The translations under genes and the position numbers were made by a program. Source: Streptomyces sp. NBC_01288 (GTDB lineage Bacteria > Actinomycetota > Actinomycetes > Streptomycetales > Streptomycetaceae). Taken from it: a stretch of DNA of 64,000 nucleotides. The notes below the pieces were generated by a model, which was not told the DNA's origin, made no database searches, and saw nothing but the letters and a program-made list of their open reading frames with translations. Each line of letters starts with the position of its first letter. Positions within the stretch are counted from its first letter, which is position 1. Positions 42,729-49,439 of this stretch are shown one piece after another. The stretch is taken from NCBI RefSeq assembly GCF_035982055.1, contig NZ_CP108427.1, positions 4,649,001 through 4,713,000 of the forward strand, given 5' to 3'.

Positions 42729-43193
42729 ATGTACCCCGACACCACCCCGCAGGACGCCGTGATGAGCGACGTCGAAGCGGCTGCCGAGGCTCGCCGGATC
42801 ATCGCCGACGCCTACCGGCCCACCGCCTACCGCGACACCACCCCCGTCCCCGCCCGGGGCGACACCCCGCCCGTCACGCAGCCCGGACGCCCCCCGATGA
42901 GCCAGGGCGCCACCGACGCGAGCGTGCTCATGCTCGCCGGCGCCACCGCGACCACCATGGTCGGCGGCACGGCGGCCGTGCTCATGTACGTGTCCCAGTT
43001 CGCCGACCCGCTCGTGTGCGGCCTCGTCTTCGGGGCGCCCACCGCCTTGGTCCTCGCGCTCGCCCGGCTCCTCAAGGGCGCCAAGCCCGCCCCGGACGTC
43101 CACCACCACTACGACGGCCCGGTCTACCAGGACCAGCGCAACATCCACACCCGGACCACCGGGGTGTGGGCCAAGACGAACAACGAGCAGTGA
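42729..43193 (+). CDS. Small two-TM AICE protein (DUF6251-like, tentative)
   Basis: 154 aa from ATG 42729, GGAAGG upstream. A polar Pro/Thr-rich N-terminus is followed by two hydrophobic segments (about 67-92 and 96-113) and a His-rich end with HHHYDGPVYQDQRNIH. The C-terminal motif resembles the DUF6251 family of Streptomyces elements. It is probably an Spd-like membrane partner of the translocase. A strong terminator follows immediately. Confidence 0.7.
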   Translation: MYPDTTPQDAVMSDVEAAAEARRIIADAYRPTAYRDTTPVPARGDTPPVTQPGRPPMSQGATDASVLMLAGATATTMVGGTAAVLMYVSQFADPLVCGLVFGAPTALVLALARLLKGAKPAPDVHHHYDGPVYQDQRNIHTRTTGVWAKTNNEQ

Positions 43194-43197
43194 CGCC

Positions 43198-43237
43198 AAG
43201 AGCGGCCCCCCTTCCGGCAAGAACCGGGGCCGCTCTT
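43198..43237 (+). terminator. Terminator after the transfer genes
   Basis: Perfect 12-bp stem AAGAGCGGCCCC / GGGGCCGCTCTT (43198-43209 with 43226-43237), starting 5 bp after the stop. Confidence 0.85.
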
Positions 43238-43277
43238 GTCCAACCCGTCCTCAACAGACCTGTTGGAGGTCTCCAGC

Positions 43278-44015
43278 ATGACCCAACCCACTGACATCCG
43301 GCGAGAGCGCGCCCACCGGCCGCGACTGCTGGACCTGTTCTCGTGCGCCGGCGGCGCCGCCACGGGCTACCACCGCGCGGGGTTCGACGTGGACGGCTGC
43401 GACATCGCCCACCGCCCCAACTACCCCTTCGCCTACCACCACGGAGACGCCCTCACCTACCTCGCCCACCTGATCAGCACCGGCGAGATCTACCGGTATG
43501 CGTTCGTGCACGCCTCCCCGCCCTGCCAGCACGGATGCGCCCTGACCGTGGGCACCAACGCCTCCCAGGGGTGGGGCGGCACCCACGTGGACCTGGTCGC
43601 CCCGACCCGCGCGCTGCTCGAACTCACCGGTCTGCCCTTCGTGATCGAGCAGCCCAACGGGCGCGCGGAGATCCGCAAAGACATCACCCTGTGCGGCGAG
43701 ATGTACGGCCTCGGAGTCATCCGCCACCGCAACTTCGAGTTGGGCCGCTGGACCGCCGAGCAGCCGGAACACGTCCCCCACCGGGGCCGCGTGCGCGGGT
43801 GGCGGCACGGCCAGTACTTCGACGGCCCCTACGTCGCCGCGTACGGCAACGGCGGCGGCAAACCGACGATTCCCGAACTCCAGTCGGCCATGGGCATCAC
43901 GTGGACCGACGTGCGCGAGGAACTGACCGAGGCCATCCCGCCCGCCTTCACCGAGTTCATCGGCCGCGCCGCCCTCGACATGCTCGCCACCGCCCGGACG
44001 GAGGCCGCCGCATGA
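43278..44015 (+). CDS. Cytosine-C5 methyltransferase-like protein 1
   Basis: 245 aa from ATG 43278, TTGGAGG upstream. SAM motif I is LLDLFSCAGGAATGYHRAGF and the catalytic loop SPPCQ carries Cys83. Motif VI is VIEQ instead of the usual ENV, and motif VIII and the target-recognition domain are short. At 245 aa it is smaller than typical Dcm enzymes (about 330-420), so recognition may depend on a partner. It is coupled by ATGA overlap to a second, related gene. Confidence 0.8.
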   Translation: MTQPTDIRRERAHRPRLLDLFSCAGGAATGYHRAGFDVDGCDIAHRPNYPFAYHHGDALTYLAHLISTGEIYRYAFVHASPPCQHGCALTVGTNASQGWGGTHVDLVAPTRALLELTGLPFVIEQPNGRAEIRKDITLCGEMYGLGVIRHRNFELGRWTAEQPEHVPHRGRVRGWRHGQYFDGPYVAAYGNGGGKPTIPELQSAMGITWTDVREELTEAIPPAFTEFIGRAALDMLATARTEAAA

Positions 44016-44662
44016 ACGCGCGCGTGCTGCCGCTGCGCCGGCCGAACGGGCTTCGGGTGCTGGACGTGTGCTGCGGCGCCGGAGGCCTGTCCATGGGCTA
44101 CTACCTCGCCGGATTCGACGTGGTGGGCGTCGACATCGCGCCCATGCCGAACTACCCCTTCCCGTTCATCCAGGCCGACGGCCTGGACTACACCGCCGAA
44201 CACGGACACGCCTTCGACCTGGTCCACGGCTCGTGGCCGTGCGAGCGCTACGCCACCGTCACCAGGTCGCGCGCCAACCCCGACGACTACCCCGACCTGA
44301 TCGGCCCCGGACGCGACGTCATGCAGGCCACCGGGCGGCCGTGGGTCATCGAGAACGTCCCCGAGACCGCGACCACCGGCATCCTGCGCCCCGACTACCT
44401 GCTGTGCGGAACCCAGTTCGGCCTCAACCTGCGCCGCCACCGCGCGTTCGAGACCTCGTGGGGCGGCGGCGGCGAGCTGGTCGCACCCTGCTGGCACCGC
44501 AAAGACCTGCTCGCCTTCGTCCACAAGGGCGAGCGCGCGTACGCGGACGCCATGGGCTGCACCTGGATGACCAACCTCGAAGCCCGCAAAGCCGTACCCC
44601 CCGCCTACACCCAGTGGATCGCCGCACAGTTCCTCGCCCTCGAAGGGAGGGCCGCCGCATGA
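44012..44662 (+). CDS. Cytosine-C5 methyltransferase-like protein 2
   Basis: 216 aa from ATG 44012. Motif I is VLDVCCGAGGLSMGYYLAGF; the catalytic loop reads GSWPCERY, keeping Cys77 but with Trp-Pro in place of Pro-Pro; motif VI VIENV is canonical. It is distantly related to the preceding gene. Each member retains what the other has altered (PPC versus ENV), and they are co-translated, so they may act as a heterodimer. ATGA overlap also couples it to the primase gene. Confidence 0.78.
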   Translation: MNARVLPLRRPNGLRVLDVCCGAGGLSMGYYLAGFDVVGVDIAPMPNYPFPFIQADGLDYTAEHGHAFDLVHGSWPCERYATVTRSRANPDDYPDLIGPGRDVMQATGRPWVIENVPETATTGILRPDYLLCGTQFGLNLRRHRAFETSWGGGGELVAPCWHRKDLLAFVHKGERAYADAMGCTWMTNLEARKAVPPAYTQWIAAQFLALEGRAAA

Positions 44663-45507
44663 CCACCGCCACCAGCCTCCTGAACACCGCGCTGCACCTG
44701 GCCACGTTCGGCGTGCCGGTGCTGCCGCTGCGGGCGGGGAAGGTCCCGTTCGGCAACTGCCGCACCTGCGCGAAGAACGCATGCGGCGGCCGGCCCAACA
44801 TGAAGACCCCCGGCCCCTGCACCTGCCCCGGCGTCTGCCACGCGTGGGCCGCCGCAACCACCGACCCGCACGTCCTCAACTCCCCCCAGTGGGAGGCGGC
44901 ATGGCGACAGGCGGCGGCGGTCGCCTACCACCCCGGCGGCGCAGGACTGACCGTCGTCGACCTCGACAACGCGGCAGCCATCGCGCGGGCCCGTGACACC
45001 CTGCCCGCCACCCTGACCGTGCCAACGCCCCGGGGTGAGCACTGGATCTACCAGGGCGTCATGCCGTCCGCCAACGCGGTACGGCCCGGTGTCGACGTCA
45101 AGTCCCTTATGGGGTACGCCCGTTGGCTCGGATGGGGCAGCGGCGCCATGGCCGCTCTCCCGGATGCTGTGCGCACTCTGGCACTAACGGACCCCCCGGC
45201 GGCCCGCAGGGCGCCAAAGCCCCTCTCAGCACCCCTGGGAGGCCAAAGCGGGGTGTGCCGGCACCGTACGCCCGTGTTCCTGGACCGTGGGATCGCGATG
45301 GCTGAGCAGCGCATCACCGGCGCCCGGGAGGCGGTGCACGCCACCGTGTACCGGACGTTCCTCGCTGTGCTCTCCACGCACGGGCGGTGCGGCTGCCTCA
45401 CGGACACGCACGTCGCCCGGCTGTTCACCGCCGCGCAGGCCAAGGGCGAAACGCCCCGGCACTGCACCGACGCGTGGACCAACGCCCTGACCACGTTGGG
45501 ACTGTGA
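44659..45507 (+). CDS. Bifunctional primase-polymerase (AICE RepPP type)
   Basis: 282 aa from ATG 44659, overlapping the previous stop. The N-terminal prim-pol domain shows GVPVLPLRAGKVPFGNCRTCAKNAC, a zinc-like CTCPGVCHAW insert, the catalytic acidic strand LTVVDLD and TPRGEHWIYQG. The C-terminal 90 residues form a helical domain (ATVYRTFLAVLSTHGRCGCL). It probably makes primers for element replication together with the ATPase 2 bp downstream. Confidence 0.85.
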   Translation: MTTATSLLNTALHLATFGVPVLPLRAGKVPFGNCRTCAKNACGGRPNMKTPGPCTCPGVCHAWAAATTDPHVLNSPQWEAAWRQAAAVAYHPGGAGLTVVDLDNAAAIARARDTLPATLTVPTPRGEHWIYQGVMPSANAVRPGVDVKSLMGYARWLGWGSGAMAALPDAVRTLALTDPPAARRAPKPLSAPLGGQSGVCRHRTPVFLDRGIAMAEQRITGAREAVHATVYRTFLAVLSTHGRCGCLTDTHVARLFTAAQAKGETPRHCTDAWTNALTTLGL

Positions 45508-45509
45508 CC

Positions 45510-46985
45510 ATGGCTGATGACGAGAAGACCCCGGCCCGCGAGGTCATCACCGACTACGCGCAAGCGCACTTCCGGTACTTCCGCACTCCGGACGGGACCG
45601 TGTACGCGCAGAAGAACGGCCAGCCCATCGCCCGCCCGATCCGCTCCCAGGGCACGACCGGCAGCCACCGCCAGGAACTCATGGTCGGCCTCTACCGCGA
45701 CGGACGCGGCGCGTTCAACGGGTCGGCCCTGAAAGAGGCGTTGGACCTGATCGAAGCCCTCGCACTGACCGAGGACGTACAGCCCGTGCACATCCGCGTC
45801 GCCCCCGGCTACGACGGGGCGACCTGGCTGGACCTGGGCCGCGACGACGGACAGTCCGTCCGCATCCACCCCACCGGCTGGGACATCACCGTCCCCGACC
45901 CGCAGGAAGTGTGCTGGCGGCGCACCCAGCTCACCGGTGAACTCCCCCTGCCCGTCAAGGACACCAACGGCAAGGGCATCGACCTGCTGATGCGCCTGTG
46001 CAACTTCGCCGGCGCGGAGAACGAGTGCCTGGCCATCGCCTGGCTGATCGGCTGTCTCGGTCCGTCCGTCCCGGTGCCCGCGCCGTTCCTCACCGGGCCG
46101 CAGGGAGCGGGGAAGTCGACCGGCGGGCGGATGCTGGTGCGGATCATCGAGGGCATGAGCGGGGACCTGCGCCGGGCTCCGAAGGATGAGGAGAACCTGA
46201 TCGCGGCGGTCGCGGCGGGATGGGTCACGGCGCTGGACAACCTCTCGCACATGTCGCCTGACCTGTCGGACGCGATGTGCTGCATCGTCACCGGAGCCGA
46301 GAGCGTCAAGCGGGCCCTGTTCACGGACGGGGACGTGTTCCGCGTCGGCTACCGCCGGCCGCTGCTGCTGACAGGTATCGACGTCGGTGTCATCCGGCCC
46401 GACCTCGCCGAACGCCTGCTCCCGCTCCGTTTGGAGCGGCCCGGCGTGCGGCGGACCGAGGCGGAACTGTGGGCGGAGTACGCGGAAGTTCTGCCCGTCG
46501 TGCTCGGGTCCCTGCTCGACCTCACGGTCAAGGTCCGCGCGGCGCAGGCGGAGACCCCCACCGACCTGCGCATGGCCGACTTCGCCCACCTCTGCGCGCA
46601 GCTCGATGCGGCCACCGGGCTCGGGGCGCTGGCCGCGTACCGGGCCCGGCTGGACGACCTGAACGACGACGTGATCGAGGGCGACCTGTTGGCACAGACC
46701 GTCCTGAGGCACGCCGAGACCATTGAGCCGGGCATGGCACAGCGCATGACCTCCACGGAGTGGCTGTCCTGCCTCAGCCGCCTCTACAGCGGCGACGAAC
46801 TCAGGGCCGTGCCCAAGGGGTGGCCGACTACCGGCAAGGTGCTCTCCGACCGGCTCAAGCGCCTACAGCCCACCCTCGCCGCGCGGGGTGTCCTCATCGA
46901 CTCCGGCCGCACCAGTCAGGGCCGCTACCTCGAACTGACCCGCCCCACCCCGGCGCCACCGCACGAGCAGCAGCGGATGCTCTGA
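45510..46985 (+). CDS. Replication ATPase/helicase-like protein of the AICE
   Basis: 491 aa from ATG 45510, three bases after the primase stop. Walker A GPQGAGKSTG (Lys202) and Walker B WVTALDNLSHM place it in the D5/phage-type AAA helicase group that partners prim-pol proteins. A C-terminal winged-helix-like region (SGDELRAVPKGWPTTGKVLSDRL) could bind the origin. The iteron-like region follows about 190 bp downstream. Confidence 0.85.
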   Translation: MADDEKTPAREVITDYAQAHFRYFRTPDGTVYAQKNGQPIARPIRSQGTTGSHRQELMVGLYRDGRGAFNGSALKEALDLIEALALTEDVQPVHIRVAPGYDGATWLDLGRDDGQSVRIHPTGWDITVPDPQEVCWRRTQLTGELPLPVKDTNGKGIDLLMRLCNFAGAENECLAIAWLIGCLGPSVPVPAPFLTGPQGAGKSTGGRMLVRIIEGMSGDLRRAPKDEENLIAAVAAGWVTALDNLSHMSPDLSDAMCCIVTGAESVKRALFTDGDVFRVGYRRPLLLTGIDVGVIRPDLAERLLPLRLERPGVRRTEAELWAEYAEVLPVVLGSLLDLTVKVRAAQAETPTDLRMADFAHLCAQLDAATGLGALAAYRARLDDLNDDVIEGDLLAQTVLRHAETIEPGMAQRMTSTEWLSCLSRLYSGDELRAVPKGWPTTGKVLSDRLKRLQPTLAARGVLIDSGRTSQGRYLELTRPTPAPPHEQQRML

Positions 46986-47014
46986 CCCGTGCTCCACACG
47001 CTCACGCGGACAAG

Positions 47015-47058
47015 CAAGAAGAGCACCACCCCCGCCCGGCGGAGGCGTGCTCCTCTTG
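47015..47058 (+). terminator. Terminator after the replication operon
   Basis: 12-bp stem with one mismatch (47015-47026 with 47047-47058), 30 bp after the ATPase stop. Confidence 0.55.
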
Positions 47059-47175
47059 CTGTTCGGCGCAGCGCGCCGCTCCAAGGACGCGCCGCGTAGC
47101 GGCCCCTTCTTCGCGCTCTGAGCAGCGCGCACTACACCAGAACACCCCCTTCTTTTGTCCTAAGAGGGAAGACGC

Positions 47176-47392
47176 TGCGTCATCTACGTCATGCGAGCCG
47201 GAAAACGGCCCCTGATCTGCGAATACAGGCATGACGGAGACGGCCGTGCCTGCGTCATCCTGCGTCATCTGCGTCATGGGCCACGTCACGGATGACGCTG
47301 CCCATGTCGCACCCATGACGCAGGCCTCACCTCCAGCGTCATCTAAAACCGCAGGTCAGAGGCCTAAATGACGCTGGCGACGCAATGACGCA
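47176..47392. repeat. Iteron-like cluster of TGCGTCAT (candidate replication origin or Xis site)
   Basis: The heptamer GCGTCAT or its complement ATGACGC occurs at 47177, 47252, 47262, 47271, 47292, 47315, 47336, 47368 and 47385, with variants at 47186 and 47231. Copies left of 47280 are direct and most of those to the right are inverted. No gene lies between 46986 and 47476. Position between replication and excision genes suggests an origin or an excisionase/integrase regulatory site. Confidence 0.65.
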
Positions 47393-47476
47393 CAAATCCA
47401 CACCTCGGACAGGCGCGGGCAAGGTCCCCCGCGCAACTCCCTGAAGGCGAAGACGAATTGCCCAGGAGGCACCCGG

Positions 47477-47680
47477 ATGAGCACCGCGATAGCCGCCCCC
47501 GCCGACCAGTTGCTCTACACCCCAAAGGAAGCCGCTGTGGTCCTCCGATTCGGTCGTTCGACCGTCTACGAGCTGATGGCTGAAGGCGCCCTGAAGTACG
47601 TCAAGCGAGGCCGCTCCCGCCGCATCCGTCGGAGCGACCTTGAGTCATTCGTGAACGCCATGGAACCCCAGCCCAACTAA
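47477..47680 (+). CDS. xis: Excisionase (HTH_17, MerR-like)
   Basis: 67 aa from ATG 47477, CAGGAGG upstream. The winged-helix core LYTPKEAAVVLRFGRSTVYELMAEGALKYVKRGRSRRIRRSDLESFV is the DNA-binding excisionase domain. In pSAM2-type elements Xis directs the integrase toward excision. It lies 76 bp before the integrase gene, with a hairpin between them. Confidence 0.9.
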   Translation: MSTAIAAPADQLLYTPKEAAVVLRFGRSTVYELMAEGALKYVKRGRSRRIRRSDLESFVNAMEPQPN

Positions 47681-47699
47681 CGCAGGCGCACCCCCCGAA

Positions 47700-47727
47700 G
47701 CGGCCCCGGACCAACGTCCGGGGCCGC
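47700..47727 (+). terminator. Hairpin between xis and int
   Basis: Perfect 12-bp stem (47700-47711 with 47716-47727) and 4-base loop. It could attenuate read-through from xis into int. Confidence 0.7.
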
Positions 47728-47756
47728 CTCCCGTATGAAGGAACACAGAGGAGCAC

Positions 47757-49154
47757 ATGAGCCCCCGCAATCCGAACATGGAGTCATCCGTCTACGAGGG
47801 CAGCGACGGTTGGTGGCACGGCCGCGTCACCATGGGCGTCAAAGACGACGGAAGCCCCGACCGCCGCCACCGCAGGGCACGCACCGAACCCGAAGTGCGC
47901 CGCAAAGTCCGCGACTTGGAGAAACTCCGAGACAAGGGACGCGCCCCGAAGGCCGGCCGCAAGCCGACCGTAGAGCAGTGGATGACGACGTACCTGACCG
48001 ACATCGCGAGCCTGAAGCTCAAGCCCCGTTCTCTGGACGACTACTGGTCCAAGACCCGCAACGACATCGTCCCCGGCGTCGGACAGCACCGCCTCGACAA
48101 GCTCGCCCCCGAGCACCTGGAACGGATGTACCGGAAGATGCTCGACAACGGCCACGCACCATCCCACGTGGTCAAGGTCCACCGCATCCTCTCCCGCGCA
48201 CTGAAAATCGCCCACCGCCGCCGCATCATCGGCGAGAACGTGGCCACGCTCGTGGACCCACCCTCGATCGACGAGACCGAGGCGAACCCGTTCACGACCG
48301 AGCAGGCAAAGGCGTTCCTGCAAGCCGCCGCCAAGCGGCCCACCTTCATGCGGTGGTGCGTGGGTGTCGGGATGGGATTCCGTCAAGGGGAAACCCTGGG
48401 CCTGCGGTGGACCTACGTCGACTTCGAAGCGGAGTTGTTTCACCCCAAGTGGCAGCTTCAGCGCCTCACTTGGCGCCACGGGTGCGCGGACGCTCGCGCC
48501 TGCGGTGAACGCCTGCACCGATTCGAACCCTGCCCCCCGGACTGCCGGACACACAAGAACTACAAGCGTGGCTGCCCCAAGCCCTGCCCGAAGGACTGCC
48601 GGCGGCACGCCACTGCCTGCCCTGATCGAAAGGGGGGTGGCCTGGTCTTCACCCGTCCGAAGACCAAGAAGAGCACGAACCCTGTGCCGATTCCGCCGCC
48701 GTTCGTCCCCTACCTGCACGCGCATAAGGAGCAGCAGGAGGAAATGCGCGCCGTCGCTGGGGACGCGTGGCAGGAGTTCGACGCGCTCTTCACACGGCCA
48801 GATGGTCGCCCCCTCGATCCGCGCGCCGACTGGGAGGAGTTCAAGGAACTGCTTGTAGAGGCGGGCATCACAGACCGTCGCCTCTACGACGGGAGCCGTC
48901 ACACCGCCGGCACGATCCTCAACGAACTCGGGGTGGACATGCCCACGATCATGGAGATCCTGCGCCACACCCAGATCAGCCAGACCCGGCGATACGTGAA
49001 GGGGCGGTCGCACCTCTCAAAGGACGCGATGCGCCGTATGGGCGACCACTTCATGCCCGCGTCCGAAGCGGCGCCAGAACCCGTGACTGAGACCAGAACT
49101 GAGACCGCCGACCGTCGCGCGGCCCGCGCTCAGCGCCGCCGCCGCATCCGCTAA
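47757..49154 (+). CDS. int: Tyrosine site-specific integrase with Cys-rich insert
   Basis: 465 aa from ATG 47757. SAM-like core-binding domain (about 70-150) and catalytic domain: Arg209 in GFRQGETLGLRW, Arg381 and His382 in YDGSRHTAGT (the usual preceding His is Asp378), His404 in LRHTQ, nucleophile Tyr413 in RRYV. Between about 245 and 290 is an insert with at least nine Cys and several His (CPPDCRTHKN, CPKPCPKDCRRH), probably a zinc domain. The 3' end is 47 bp from att site 5 in the tRNA, the standard AICE arrangement. Its last 25 codons contain the right-end arm repeats. Confidence 0.95.
   Translation: MSPRNPNMESSVYEGSDGWWHGRVTMGVKDDGSPDRRHRRARTEPEVRRKVRDLEKLRDKGRAPKAGRKPTVEQWMTTYLTDIASLKLKPRSLDDYWSKTRNDIVPGVGQHRLDKLAPEHLERMYRKMLDNGHAPSHVVKVHRILSRALKIAHRRRIIGENVATLVDPPSIDETEANPFTTEQAKAFLQAAAKRPTFMRWCVGVGMGFRQGETLGLRWTYVDFEAELFHPKWQLQRLTWRHGCADARACGERLHRFEPCPPDCRTHKNYKRGCPKPCPKDCRRHATACPDRKGGGLVFTRPKTKKSTNPVPIPPPFVPYLHAHKEQQEEMRAVAGDAWQEFDALFTRPDGRPLDPRADWEEFKELLVEAGITDRRLYDGSRHTAGTILNELGVDMPTIMEILRHTQISQTRRYVKGRSHLSKDAMRRMGDHFMPASEAAPEPVTETRTETADRRAARAQRRRRIR
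49086..49106 (+). repeat. Arm-type repeat pair, right end of the AICE (inside int)
   Basis: ACTGAGACC at 49086 and 49098, 12-bp period, 94 bp before att site 5. It matches the left-end ATTGAGACC pair in unit, period and orientation, and is coding within the integrase C-terminus. Confidence 0.6.
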
Positions 49155-49160
49155 AAGCAA

Positions 49161-49195
49161 AAGCCCCAGGTCACGGCGAGTGAGTCCTGAGGCTT
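49161..49195 (-). terminator. Terminator of tRNA-Thr
   Basis: AAGCCCCAGG (49161) pairs with CCTGAGGCTT (49186), with a T-rich tail on the minus strand. Carried in by the AICE; identical to the hairpin at 1562-1596. Confidence 0.8.
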
Positions 49196-49200
49196 CCACA

Positions 49201-49243
49201 GAGCCGCCTTCGGGATTCGAACCCGAGACCTACGCATTACGAG
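49201..49243 (-). repeat. att site 5, inside the intact tRNA-Thr gene
   Basis: The 43-bp core at the AICE right end, which rebuilds the functional 3' part of the tRNA. Confidence 0.93.
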
Positions 49244-49275
49244 TGCGTTGCTCTGGCCATCTGAGCTAAGGCGGC
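49202..49275 (-). tRNA. tRNA-Thr (anticodon CGT)
   Basis: 74 nt on the minus strand. Acceptor stem GCCGCCT/AGGCGGC, D-arm GCTC...GAGC, anticodon stem ACGCA/TGCGT with loop CTCGTAA, and T-arm TCGGG TTCGAAT CCCGA all pair perfectly; discriminator T. CCA is not encoded. It reads the ACG codon and is the attachment gene for the whole island to its left. Confidence 0.97.
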
Positions 49276-49439
49276 GCGCTGTCCACACCATGGTGCGATC
49301 AGCAACGTCGGAAAGTCTACACAGTTTCCGGGGGTGCTCCGTACACCCCCCGGAAGCACCCCCGGAGGTACCCCGGACACACCCCGACCACAGCCCGGAC
49401 CGCACTCCCACCACAGCCCAGACCGCACCCCCACCAACG

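Larger units (their letters stand above)
33675..49243 (+). mobile_element. Complete AICE (actinomycete integrative and conjugative element) at tRNA-Thr
   Basis: 15.6 kb between att copies 4 and 5. The expected AICE modules are all present: KorSA-like GntR repressor, SpdB, FtsK/TraSA double-stranded DNA translocase, primase-polymerase and ATPase replication genes, excisionase, and a tyrosine integrase whose 3' end abuts the tRNA. Extra cargo: a 2TM-plus-protease pair and two methyltransferase-like genes. The integrase, translocase and replication genes are intact, so the element may be able to excise and transfer. Confidence 0.92.
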
